Translations under genes and position numbers: made by a program
The notes under the pieces: generated by a model
The model's input: only the letters and a program-made list of their open reading frames with translations
What the model was told of the DNA's origin: nothing
The model's database searches: none
Shown: one piece after another, positions 1-7,153 of the stretch
How the letters are laid out: each line of letters starts with the position of its first letter
How positions within the stretch are numbered: position 1 is the first letter of the stretch
Source of the DNA: an uncultured Bacteroidota bacterium
Lineage (GTDB): Bacteria; Bacteroidota; Bacteroidia; Chitinophagales; Chitinophagaceae
Assembly (NCBI GenBank): GCA_903835145.1
Contig: CAILMA010000588.1
Coordinates: 1 to 8,652, forward strand
Reading direction: 5' to 3'
DNA: 8,652 nucleotides

Positions 1-84
1 GAACATTACAACGTGAAACGCCGGAAAAAGCAGAAACAGGTATAACGCGGTGAACAACTGTGCATATGTGATTTCAGCCCCCAT
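1..84 (-). CDS. Possible N-terminus of a membrane protein, cut by the window edge
   Basis: An open frame starts at an ATG (complement of 82-84) and runs to base 1 without a stop, giving 28 residues that begin MGAEITYAQL. After about ten residues the peptide is strongly hydrophobic (LFTALYLFLLFPAFHVVMF), as expected for a first transmembrane helix or an uncleaved signal anchor. The start lies 22 nt beyond the stop of the large leftward secreted protein, so the gene could be the distal member of the same transcript. I do not recognise the family from 28 residues. No ribosome-binding site is visible, but that is normal in Bacteroidota. A chance open frame of this length is possible, so the call is tentative. 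Confidence 0.42.
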   Translation of the reverse strand, partial: MGAEITYAQLFTALYLFLLFPAFHVVMF

Positions 85-106
85 AGTAAAGTTGAATTGA
101 ATCGCC

Positions 107-2650
107 CTACCTTGCTATAACAACTCGGCTTTGATAAATACCCCCGTTACTTGTGATAGTGGCAAAATAAATGCCACTCGGAACATTTAGCTTTATTTCA
201 TTGTCGTGACTACCCATAATAGTCTGCTCACCTACTTTTACCCCAAACACATTCGTTATTACCACGGTAGCTTCCTGGCTTCCCAGCATAGGGGCTGAGA
301 TATGGAACGCACCGCCGTTAGGATTAGGATAAATGCGGAACACCGACGCAGAAATCAAAGAAACACCCGATGTACACTCAGTCGCAGATTTTACATATAC
401 TGTATGTGTCGCTGTATCTGCGCCGCAGCTATTGCTCTTTCTGTAACGAATGGTCACCAAACCGTTTGCTACTCCGGTTACCTGCCCCGCGCCGTTAACT
501 GTTGCCAAACCTGCATTGGTGCTCTGCCAGCTACCGCCAGTCACTGTTGCGCTCAGCGAAATGGTATCACCCGGACAAAGACTATCTGCCCCTGAAATGG
601 TACCTGCAAATGGCAATGGATTTATGGTGATGAAAAATGTAGTGTCGGCAGTGCCGCACATATTAGTGTCTGTAAAGCTCACTTCAGCCCTGCCGGCAGC
701 AATACCTGTCACAACACCAGCCGGGGTTATTGTTGCAATACCACTGGTTACAAGCCCCCAGGCACCACGAGTTACAGTATCAATAAGTGTAGTACTTGCA
801 CCCACACAAAGACTGGTATCTCCCATTATTACACCCGGGTTGGGCGTTCGCGGTACCACCACCACAGCGTGGGTTGCACTTGCCGAGCCGCAATAATTAG
901 ACAGCGATAGTGTAACAACGGCAGTACCTGAACTCACCGCACGAACTATTCCAGACCCCACGCCAACAGCTAAAATAGCCGTGTCGCTGCTCATCCAGCG
1001 CCCTGCAGTCGCAGAATCAGTTAGGGCAAGAGTATCACCGGGACATACCGAAGTGCGCCCACTTATTGCCGAGACATGTGGTGCCGACAGTACAAAAACA
1101 GAGTGCGAAGCCCTTACTGCACCACATGCATTGCTGACGCTATATAATAGAGTATCTACACCATTGGTTATTGCAGTGGCAATACCCCCCGCAGAAATTG
1201 TAACGACGCTGGTATTAGACGAACTCCATGCACCAGTTGACGGGGTATCGGTAAACGTGACCGGTACACCAACACATAAAGTATCTACACCAGCTATTGC
1301 ACCAACTCGTGGTGTTGAATCAATTTGAAACCGATGAGTAGCAATGGAATACCCGCAACTGTTAGTTGCGGTGTAGGTAACGGTAGCCACGCCGGCTGAT
1401 GCCAGCGTACATGTTCCTGTACTCGCCCCAATGCTTGCCAGCGACGTGTCGCTGCTGCTCCACCTGCCACCCGCAGTGGTGTCGCTCAGTGTGAGTGACG
1501 TACCCGTACAAACAGAATCGGCAGCCGAAATACTGCCTACTGTGCGGAGCAAGCAGGTGTTAACCACGCGCAGCCGGTTGTTATTGGCATCGGCTATAAA
1601 CATGTACCCGGCAGTATCAACATAAATATCGAACGGGCCGTAAATTTTGGCTGCGGTTGCCGGGCCACCATCGCCGGAGTACCCTGCAATTCCCACGCCA
1701 GCTACACGGCTTATGGTGCCACTCGGGGTAATCATTCGTATAGATTGGTTATACTCATCGGCTACATAAATACTACCATACTTGTCCATGCAAATGCCAA
1801 TGGGATTATTGAAGTACGCTGCTGTCGCAGGCCCACCGTCACCAGATGACCCTGCGATGCCGGAACCCGCCAGTGTGCTGATAATCCCTGAAGCATTCAC
1901 TTTTCTGACTACATTGTTGGTCTGTTCCGTAAAAAAGAGATTCTCTGCAGTATCAACGATTATCCGGTATGGGAAATACAACTTTGCTGAAACCGCAGCC
2001 CCACCATCTCCACTGTAGCCATGGGTGCCCGTGCCGGCTATGGTTGTAATAATACCTGATGTATCTACCTTCCTAATCCTGTGATTTCCGTAATCTGAAA
2101 TGTACAAATTTCCTGTCCTGCTGCTGTAGGCTAAGCCCGTAGGGCCATTGAGCCTGCAATTGGTGGCTGGGCCGCCATCGCCCCTGTAACCGCCTGTATC
2201 AGTACCCGCAATCGTAGTTATGGTGCCGGTGGCACTTACTTTCCTAATCTTGTTACCTATTTCATCTGCTATATACAGGTTTCCCACCGTGTCAGCTGTC
2301 ACACAAAATGGGCGGGTAAGCGCTGCTGCCGTAGCAGGGCCGCCATCACCGGCATCACCAGAACTTCCATTTCCTGCGTAGAGGGTTATTGTGCCATCGG
2401 TGGCAATTTTTCTTATCCTGTTGTTCAGCCAGTCCGTGAAATACAGATTCCCGTTCTTGTCCTTAGTGATACTGGATGGACCCGACATCGTGGCTGCTGA
2501 AGCAGGTCCCCCGTCGCCGGAATAACCACCACTGCCACCACTGCCTGTGCCGGAAAGGGTTGAAATAACCTGTCCGTAGCACATGCCACCCGTTGTAATA
2601 TTCAATACAAAAAAACCGAAAATGAAGACAAACACCTTAAACACATTCAT
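107..2650 (-). CDS. Secreted NHL-propeller and Ig-like repeat protein with T9SS sorting domain
   Basis: This is an 847-residue exported protein. Residues 1-26 form a signal peptide (hydrophobic core 3-18, likely cleavage near CYG-Q). Residues 27-364 carry six NHL-type repeats with the signature GDGGPA and a later 'NLYIAD..N.RIRKV' strand, enough for one six-bladed beta-propeller. Residues 368-755 hold five Ig-like (Big2-type) repeats of 77-79 residues, each with a Cys pair about 50 residues apart. Residues 771-847 begin FRIYPNPNGG and end in GIYFATITSNGG...VVIAR, which fits the type A T9SS C-terminal sorting domain. It should therefore cross the outer membrane by T9SS and be anchored or released at the cell surface. 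No catalytic residues are evident, so a binding or adhesive role is an inference. It lies 27 nt downstream of anmK on the same strand and may share its transcript. Confidence 0.9.
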   Translation of the reverse strand: MNVFKVFVFIFGFFVLNITTGGMCYGQVISTLSGTGSGGSGGYSGDGGPASAATMSGPSSITKDKNGNLYFTDWLNNRIRKIATDGTITLYAGNGSSGDAGDGGPATAAALTRPFCVTADTVGNLYIADEIGNKIRKVSATGTITTIAGTDTGGYRGDGGPATNCRLNGPTGLAYSSRTGNLYISDYGNHRIRKVDTSGIITTIAGTGTHGYSGDGGAAVSAKLYFPYRIIVDTAENLFFTEQTNNVVRKVNASGIISTLAGSGIAGSSGDGGPATAAYFNNPIGICMDKYGSIYVADEYNQSIRMITPSGTISRVAGVGIAGYSGDGGPATAAKIYGPFDIYVDTAGYMFIADANNNRLRVVNTCLLRTVGSISAADSVCTGTSLTLSDTTAGGRWSSSDTSLASIGASTGTCTLASAGVATVTYTATNSCGYSIATHRFQIDSTPRVGAIAGVDTLCVGVPVTFTDTPSTGAWSSSNTSVVTISAGGIATAITNGVDTLLYSVSNACGAVRASHSVFVLSAPHVSAISGRTSVCPGDTLALTDSATAGRWMSSDTAILAVGVGSGIVRAVSSGTAVVTLSLSNYCGSASATHAVVVVPRTPNPGVIMGDTSLCVGASTTLIDTVTRGAWGLVTSGIATITPAGVVTGIAAGRAEVSFTDTNMCGTADTTFFITINPLPFAGTISGADSLCPGDTISLSATVTGGSWQSTNAGLATVNGAGQVTGVANGLVTIRYRKSNSCGADTATHTVYVKSATECTSGVSLISASVFRIYPNPNGGAFHISAPMLGSQEATVVITNVFGVKVGEQTIMGSHDNEIKLNVPSGIYFATITSNGGIYQSRVVIAR
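386..1549 (-). repeat. Five in-frame Ig-like repeat units, about 234 bp each
   Basis: This part of the secreted protein gene encodes five consecutive Ig-like repeats (residues 368-755). The first Cys of each, in a C.G....L.D context, is at residues 381, 459, 536, 615 and 692, so the period is 78, 77, 79 and 77. The second Cys, in an NxCG context, is at 432, 509, 587, 665 and 742. Each unit also contains a G.W.S(S/T) strand and a G.(V/A)T strand. The constant 50-51 residue Cys-Cys distance suggests one disulfide per domain, which suits an exported protein. The units have diverged at DNA level, so slippage in the recent past is unlikely. Confidence 0.8.
1559..2572 (-). repeat. Six in-frame NHL propeller repeats, about 168 bp each
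   Basis: This encodes residues 27-364 of the secreted protein. The glycine-rich GDGG motif recurs at residues 45, 101, 157, 214, 270 and 326, a period of 56-57 residues. Each is followed about 25 residues later by a strand such as NLYFTDWLNNRIRKI or NLYISDYGNHRIRKV. The N-terminal VISTLSG strand before the first GDGG probably pairs with the last blade and closes the propeller. Blades 4 to 6 depart most from the RIRK consensus (VVRK, SIRM, RLRV). Confidence 0.8.
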
Positions 2651-2677
2651 ACTAAAGAACTTTTATCCTGATAAATT

Positions 2678-3760
2678 TTAAGCAATCCACAAAGCACCTC
2701 CGCAACTGTCCTTGGTTGCGCCTGTAACTGAGCTAAGCACATTTGCTTCTTCCCGCCAACGTAGTGTGCCTATTAGTGCCATTACCACTGCCTCTTTGTA
2801 CTTCACCACATCAGGGCGCGGCACATAAACCGAAATATGGAGCGGTTCAAGCGCTTTCTCTATTCGTGCTACAAGGTAATTGTTGAAAGCGCCACCACCG
2901 GTAATAAGCATGGTTGCTTTTTCCTTGCCGTGCGGGTAATGCCCGGCAGCAACGGCCACCTGGTGGGCTATATGCTCTACCAGTGTGTGCAGCAGGTCTT
3001 TAATGGTATGGCTGCTTTCCAGCAAACTTGGGAAAACAATATCTTGTGCCATAGCATTGCTAAGCGATTTCGGTGCGGGTAGTTTGTAATATTCGGCTTG
3101 GTTTAGTTCGTCAAAAACATCGGGCAGCAAAGAACCAGAGGCAGCCATTTCACCGCCTTCATCCATTATTTTACCTTCCCGCTCGGCAAGGGTATTCAAA
3201 GCCTGATTGGCAATAGCAATATCGAACGCAACAAGGCTATTCTCATGCCGCACAGTCAAATTCGTAATGCCGCCAATATTCAGCAGGTACTCGTAATCGC
3301 TGAACAGGAGCTTATCTCCTATTGGTACTATGGGTGCTCCCTGGCCGCCATAGGCCACATCAAGCGCCCGAAGGTCGTTGATAACCGGCAGGCCGGCAAC
3401 GGCAGCAAGCGCTGCCCCATCACCCAGCTGAAAGGTGGTGTGGCTGGCTGGCTCATGAAATACAGTATGCCCGTGAGAAGCTATAAAATGTACCTGATGC
3501 TGCAATCCGTGCAGGGTTATGAACTCCTGAACGCGCTCACCGAGGTAGCGGCCATATTCGGTATGTAACTTAAGGAAATGACCTACAGAAAGATTGGGTG
3601 CCTGCAGCAGGTGCTGCTTCCATTCTTCAGGATATGGAATGCAGTTGGCAAACAACAACTGGTAGCCCCAGTCGCCCCGCACTTCATCGAGCTGAACATA
3701 TGCTATATCTAACCCATCGAGCGAGCTGCCAGACATCAGCCCAATTACTTTGTAAACCAT
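2678..3760 (-). CDS. anmK: Anhydro-N-acetylmuramic acid kinase
   Basis: AnmK phosphorylates and opens 1,6-anhydro-N-acetylmuramic acid with ATP to give MurNAc-6-phosphate, a cytoplasmic step in recycling of peptidoglycan fragments. The protein has 360 residues; the E. coli enzyme has about 369. Visible signatures are the N-terminal phosphate loop GLMSGSSLDGLD (7-18), SHGHTVFHEP (95-104), the GGQGAPIVPIGD block (138-149), NIGGITNL (161-168), the FD at 179-180 whose Asp matches the catalytic base, ITGGGAFNNYL (286-296) for nucleotide binding and SSVTGA near the C-terminus. After the catalytic Asp the usual GPGN or CPAN stretch reads IAIAN, so the customary Pro is Ile. The ATG at 3760 gives the family's normal N-terminus. 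A weak TACTTTTA element (complement of 3765-3772) sits just before the start, but no properly spaced TTTG accompanies it. Confidence 0.95.
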   Translation of the reverse strand: MVYKVIGLMSGSSLDGLDIAYVQLDEVRGDWGYQLLFANCIPYPEEWKQHLLQAPNLSVGHFLKLHTEYGRYLGERVQEFITLHGLQHQVHFIASHGHTVFHEPASHTTFQLGDGAALAAVAGLPVINDLRALDVAYGGQGAPIVPIGDKLLFSDYEYLLNIGGITNLTVRHENSLVAFDIAIANQALNTLAEREGKIMDEGGEMAASGSLLPDVFDELNQAEYYKLPAPKSLSNAMAQDIVFPSLLESSHTIKDLLHTLVEHIAHQVAVAAGHYPHGKEKATMLITGGGAFNNYLVARIEKALEPLHISVYVPRPDVVKYKEAVVMALIGTLRWREEANVLSSVTGATKDSCGGALWIA

Positions 3761-3874
3761 ACGGTAAAAGTAATTAAATAAAGACTTTGTGCCCTCACAA
3801 ATCGTCTGAAAACCCGAGCGTCGATAACTTTAACCTTATAGGAACCTAACTGATATAGCCAACCCCCAACGAAA

Positions 3875-3899
3875 ATAGCACGCCAGAAAGACGTGCTAT
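3875..3899 (-). terminator. Likely intrinsic terminator of the aminotransferase operon
   Basis: ATAGCACG (3875-3882) and CGTGCTAT (3892-3899) are perfect inverted repeats: an 8-bp stem with a 9-nt loop. Read leftward, the hairpin overlaps and is followed by a short T-run (TATTTTCGTT), and it lies about 60 nt past the aminotransferase stop. The rightward reading has no T-tract, so the minus strand is favoured. The T-run is short, so termination may be only moderately efficient. Confidence 0.55.
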
Positions 3900-3958
3900 A
3901 ATTAATATTTCAACAGCAAAAATATCTTAAGCGATGTATCCCAATCGTAAACCTTCTG

Positions 3959-5089
3959 TTATTTAAAAAACTGCGAAAGAACAGCGAAAATCCTGTCCAT
4001 ATCGGCCTGCACAAGGTTGGAACCCGATGGCAAACAAAGCCCATTGGCAAATAACGACTCTGCAACACCATTGCCATAAAACGGATGTTCCATAAATACA
4101 GGTTGCAGGTGCATGGGCTTCCACAACGGACGAGATTCTATATTTTCCTTATCCAGCGCCAACCTTACATCTTCCCTTGTGAAACCCGCTTCTTTTGGGT
4201 CAATAAGGATAGTAGAAAGCCACCTGTTGCTGAAATAACCAGCAGGCTCTGCCACAAAGTGAATGCCCTTGGCACCGCCATAACGGCTCACGTATTGTTG
4301 GTACACCGCACGCCTTTGTTCTACCCTCTTGGCCAATACTTCCATCTGCCCGCGGCCAACACCGGCACAAAGGTTGCTGATGCGGTAGTTATATCCAATT
4401 TTCGAATGCTGGTAATGGGGGGCTTCGTCGCGGGCCTGGGTCGACAGGAAGCGGGCTTCCTTCACCACATCAGCATCGCTACTCACCAGCGCACCACCAC
4501 CTGAGGTAGTGATGATCTTATTGCCATTGAACGACAAAACACCAATGTCGCCGAAGGTACCGCACTTGCGGCCGTCAATAGAAGAGCCAAGTGCCTCAGC
4601 AGCATCCTCAAGTACCGGTATACCGTATCTGCGGGATATAGCCATGATCTCCGGCATCTTCGCCGGCATACCATAAAGATGCACCGGTATTATCGCTTTG
4701 GGTTTCTTGCCATTTGCTATTCGGTCTTTTATTGCTTCTTCCAGCAACTCCGGACTCATATTCCAGGTCTCAGCCTCGCTATCAACAAACACAGGTATAG
4801 CACCCATGTAGGCAATGGGATTGGCAGATGCAGAAAAAGTCATGCTCTGGCATATTACTTCATCGCCTGCCTTCACGCCCAGCAACACAAGGCCGAGGTG
4901 CAGCCCTGCCGTGCCTGAACTGAGCGCAGCAACATGGCTTTCCTCCCCCAAAAAAAGGGAAAGGTCATTTTCAAAACCATTTACATTCGGACCCAGCGGT
5001 GCTACCCAGTTGGTATCAAAGGCATCCTTTACATAGTTTTGCTCTGTGCCACCCATGTGCGGCGATGACAACCATATCTTTGCATTCAT
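3959..5089 (-). CDS. DegT/DnrJ/EryC1/StrS aminotransferase, PglE-like
   Basis: This is a 376-residue PLP-dependent sugar aminotransferase of normal length for the family. The N-terminus IWLSSPHMGGTEQNYV followed by AFDTNWVAPLGPNV is typical of the PglE/EpsN branch, which converts a UDP-4-keto-6-deoxy-GlcNAc to the 4-amino sugar. Other signatures are SSGTAGLHL (57-65) for phosphate binding, PVHLYG (135-140), EDAAEALGS (161-169) with the Asp that contacts the pyridine ring, and SFNGNKIITTSGGG (186-199), where K191 should form the Schiff base. The YNYRISNL block near 234 is also conserved. The gene starts 3 nt after the stop of the PglD-like acetyltransferase, so the two are co-transcribed. The exact substrate is inferred: without the 4,6-dehydratase, other amino sugars such as a perosamine or viosamine type remain possible. 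Confidence 0.9.
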   Translation of the reverse strand: MNAKIWLSSPHMGGTEQNYVKDAFDTNWVAPLGPNVNGFENDLSLFLGEESHVAALSSGTAGLHLGLVLLGVKAGDEVICQSMTFSASANPIAYMGAIPVFVDSEAETWNMSPELLEEAIKDRIANGKKPKAIIPVHLYGMPAKMPEIMAISRRYGIPVLEDAAEALGSSIDGRKCGTFGDIGVLSFNGNKIITTSGGGALVSSDADVVKEARFLSTQARDEAPHYQHSKIGYNYRISNLCAGVGRGQMEVLAKRVEQRRAVYQQYVSRYGGAKGIHFVAEPAGYFSNRWLSTILIDPKEAGFTREDVRLALDKENIESRPLWKPMHLQPVFMEHPFYGNGVAESLFANGLCLPSGSNLVQADMDRIFAVLSQFFK

Positions 5090-5092
5090 ATC

Positions 5093-5701
5093 TTATCCTA
5101 TAGTTTTAATTTTTATCACTTTTGCCGGGCAACCCACTGCTGTGGCATAGTCCGGAATGTCGTTTATTACTGTTGCTCCCGCCCCTATGGTGCACCACTT
5201 CCCTATTCTTATGCCCTGTATTATGGCTGCGCCACTCCCCACATGTGTCCCTTCACCTACCTGCACGTCGCCACTCAGCGTTGCGTTGGGTGAGATGTGC
5301 ACATAATCTTCCAGCACGCAGTCATGGTCTATAGAAGCGCAGGTGTTCACTATACAGTGTTTCCCTATCCGTGTATCGGCATTCACGCGCACACCCGCCA
5401 TCACAACAGTACCCTCACCCACAGTAGCCCGCTTAGAAAGCAATGCATCGGCATGAATGGCCCTGCCAAATTTTGCAGTATCCCTGAACCGCTCCGCCAC
5501 TTTTTTTCGGGTGCTGTTCACACCTATGCTTATCACGAGCTCTCCGGGCACGCTCGTGCCAGCAGGCAGCGGTTTTTCCACCTCATATTCCCATATCGGG
5601 GCCTTGTCTGCATCATCCCAAACGCGTATTTCCGGCTCGTTATTGCTCTCCAGTATTTCCAGTATCACTTTTCCGTGGCCGCTTGCACCGTAAATAATCA
5701 T
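5093..5701 (-). CDS. Sugar acetyltransferase with left-handed beta-helix, PglD-like
   Basis: This 202-residue protein should transfer acetyl from acetyl-CoA to the amino group of a UDP-amino sugar in the cytoplasm. Residues 1-80 form a small Rossmann-like domain starting IIYGASGHGKVILEIL, whose G-A-S-G-H-G loop binds the nucleotide sugar in PglD/NeuD enzymes. Residues 85-185 show hexapeptide repeats (VGEGTVV, IGKHCIV, VGEGTHV, IGKWCTI, IGAGATV) of the left-handed beta-helix. H126 in SIDHDC matches the catalytic His of Campylobacter PglD, and H135 in DYVHISP matches its second conserved His. The C-terminus VGCPAKVIK is typical. It is the first gene of the pair with the PglE-like aminotransferase (3-nt gap), so the product of that enzyme is its probable substrate. 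Confidence 0.88.
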   Translation of the reverse strand: MIIYGASGHGKVILEILESNNEPEIRVWDDADKAPIWEYEVEKPLPAGTSVPGELVISIGVNSTRKKVAERFRDTAKFGRAIHADALLSKRATVGEGTVVMAGVRVNADTRIGKHCIVNTCASIDHDCVLEDYVHISPNATLSGDVQVGEGTHVGSGAAIIQGIRIGKWCTIGAGATVINDIPDYATAVGCPAKVIKIKTIG

Positions 5702-5749
5702 ATCAGTTTTTAAGAATAATAGGCACTATCTCCGCTCTAAAATGCAGAT

Positions 5750-5773
5750 TTTGCTAAAGCAAAGTTCAACTTT
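5750..5773. promoter_or_regulatory. Two adjacent palindromes in the divergent intergenic region
   Basis: In the 212-nt gap between the leftward acetyltransferase and the rightward acyltransferase, TTTGCT-AA-AGCAAA (5750-5763) is followed by, and overlaps, AAAGTT-C-AACTTT (5761-5773). Read leftward, the junction contains GAACTTTG, close to the Bacteroidota -7 element TAnnTTTG, but no matching TTTG lies 19 nt upstream. The site could be an operator over the promoter of the acetyltransferase operon. In AT-rich intergenic DNA such palindromes also arise by chance. The rest of the gap holds only a weak TATCTTTA (5884-5891), 22 nt before the rightward start codon. Confidence 0.25.
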
Positions 5774-5913
5774 TTAAACAAAGAAGTGAAGTACCGTGCC
5801 AAAAGTAAGCATACAATATTTGTTATGGGTTATGATTTCCTCCATTTCACCTCTACGCCTATGAAATTTGAACCCTCCCGTGCTATCTTTATACCGACCA
5901 CAGCCTTAAACTC

Positions 5914-7047
5914 ATGCTCAATAACTGGAGCCGGAAATTGCAAAGAATCACTACCGGCAGGCACTACTACCCCGAAATTGACGGCATCCGTTTCCTTGCC
6001 ATTTTTATGGTTGTTGTGTTTCACATTCACGGCTATTTTTTTGGCAAAACGGTCGATACCCATATTTATACCCCCGGACCAGCCGCCTACTGGATGGAGG
6101 CTTTTTTGCTTAATGGCAACCGCGGCGTTGTGCTATTTTTTGTACTCAGTGGCTTCATACTCTGCCTGCCCTTTGCACGGCACTACCTGCTTGGTGAGCA
6201 GGCAATATCGCTGAAAGAATATTATATAAGGCGCATCACACGCATAGAACCACCCTATTTTATAGCGGTCACCTGCATTTTCCTGCTGCAACTGGCCATG
6301 CACGTCAACCCCGGAAACTATACCACCCTGCAGCTGTTTCAACACTATGCCAGCTCCCTTTTTTATGCACACGATATGGTTTACCACCATGTGCCCATTG
6401 TAACCATGGTAGCCTGGTCGCTGGAAATTGAGGTCCAGTTTTACCTTATTGCACCGCTGCTCTTTCGTATATTGTTGCTACCAACAGTTGCGAGGCGCTT
6501 GCTTCTAATTGCGCTTGTATTGGCTTTCACCATCCTGCCCCTGCATTTCGTACTTCCTTTTAAAAACTTCTATGGCTACGGGCAGTATTTTTTTGCGGGT
6601 ATGCTGCTTGCCGACTTTTACGTGTCGGGCGTCGGGGTGCAACAGTTGCAGCACAAATGGGTAATAGCTCCAGCAGCTGTTTTACTGGTGGCCATATGCA
6701 TGCTCCCCATCCGCCAGTGGCTTTGGGTGCGCGTAAGCTACCCGTTCCTTATCGCCTTTTTTTATTATTTAATACTCCAAAATCCAGTGCTCAAGAAAGT
6801 CTTTAGCTATAAATTTATCCCGGTTATCGGCGGCATGTGCTATAGTATATACCTGCTGCATACCACCATCATCACCGTTTTTGGCAGGCTCACCCTAAAG
6901 CTCAGCATTACCAGCCACTACCTCCCCAACCTGTTGCTGCAGCTGGGTTTACTAAGCACAATCATCCTCTTGGTTTCAGCCACATTCTACTTGTTCCTCG
7001 AGCGCCCTTTTATGAGGCATAAATGGATGAAGAAAAAACGGCATTAA
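5914..7047 (+). CDS. Membrane acyltransferase, acyltransferase-3 (OafA/YrhL-like) family
   Basis: This 377-residue polytopic membrane protein of the acyltransferase-3 family typically acetylates or acylates surface glycans such as O-antigen or exopolysaccharide. The N-terminal block YYPEIDGIRFLAIFMVVVFH (18-37) is diagnostic, with H37 as the family's essential His. It is followed by NRGVVLFFVLSGFIL (69-83), YYIRRITRIEPPYF (103-116), the WSLEIEVQFYL block (168-178), the late CYSIYLLH helix (309-316) and the closing LERP (362-365). About ten hydrophobic helices are visible; the tail is basic (HKWMKKKRH). The ATG at 5914 is the first ATG after an in-frame TGA at 5869 and places the diagnostic block at the usual depth. 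It is divergent from the PglD/PglE-like pair, which hints at a shared role in surface sugar modification. The acyl donor and acceptor cannot be read from the sequence. Confidence 0.9.
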   Translation: MLNNWSRKLQRITTGRHYYPEIDGIRFLAIFMVVVFHIHGYFFGKTVDTHIYTPGPAAYWMEAFLLNGNRGVVLFFVLSGFILCLPFARHYLLGEQAISLKEYYIRRITRIEPPYFIAVTCIFLLQLAMHVNPGNYTTLQLFQHYASSLFYAHDMVYHHVPIVTMVAWSLEIEVQFYLIAPLLFRILLLPTVARRLLLIALVLAFTILPLHFVLPFKNFYGYGQYFFAGMLLADFYVSGVGVQQLQHKWVIAPAAVLLVAICMLPIRQWLWVRVSYPFLIAFFYYLILQNPVLKKVFSYKFIPVIGGMCYSIYLLHTTIITVFGRLTLKLSITSHYLPNLLLQLGLLSTIILLVSATFYLFLERPFMRHKWMKKKRH

Positions 7048-7105
7048 AAAACGCTACCTACATTTTTCACCACCGCAACCTCCAAAAATAGACCAATAAA
7101 CTATA

Positions 7106-7136
7106 TTTGACCTGTGCGGCAATTGTATTACCTTCG
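7106..7136 (+). promoter_or_regulatory. Bacteroidota-type promoter of sucC
   Basis: TTTG (7106-7109) and TACCTTCG (7129-7136) are separated by exactly 19 nt. The Bacteroidota primary sigma consensus is TTTG at -33 and TAnnTTTG at -7 with about 19 nt between. Only one specified base differs (C for T). Transcription should start a few bases after 7136, leaving a leader of about 10-15 nt that is A/T-rich (7138-7153) and lacks a Shine-Dalgarno sequence, as is common in this phylum. It indicates that sucC is transcribed independently of the acyltransferase upstream. Confidence 0.75.
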
Positions 7137-7153
7137 CAAAAATTTTTTAACAA

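Noticed and set aside
302..2018. Several rightward open frames inside the secreted protein gene
   Set aside because: They are antisense shadows of a repeat-rich gene; their peptides have no recognisable motifs, while the minus-strand frame has signal peptide, repeats and sorting domain throughout.
3245..3568. Rightward open frame inside anmK
   Set aside because: It is fully antisense to a well-conserved kinase and its peptide has no family features.
3765..3801. Bacteroidota promoter for anmK
   Set aside because: TACTTTTA (minus strand) is close to the -7 consensus, but the nearest TTTG is 25 nt away instead of about 19 and the element would leave almost no leader; too weak to list as a feature.
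5867..5891. Promoter for the membrane acyltransferase (TTTG at 5867 with TATCTTTA at 5884)
   Set aside because: The spacing is 13 nt, well short of the usual 19, so the match is probably chance.
7048..7105. Terminator after the membrane acyltransferase
   Set aside because: No stem with a following T-run is visible; the stretch is only A-rich.
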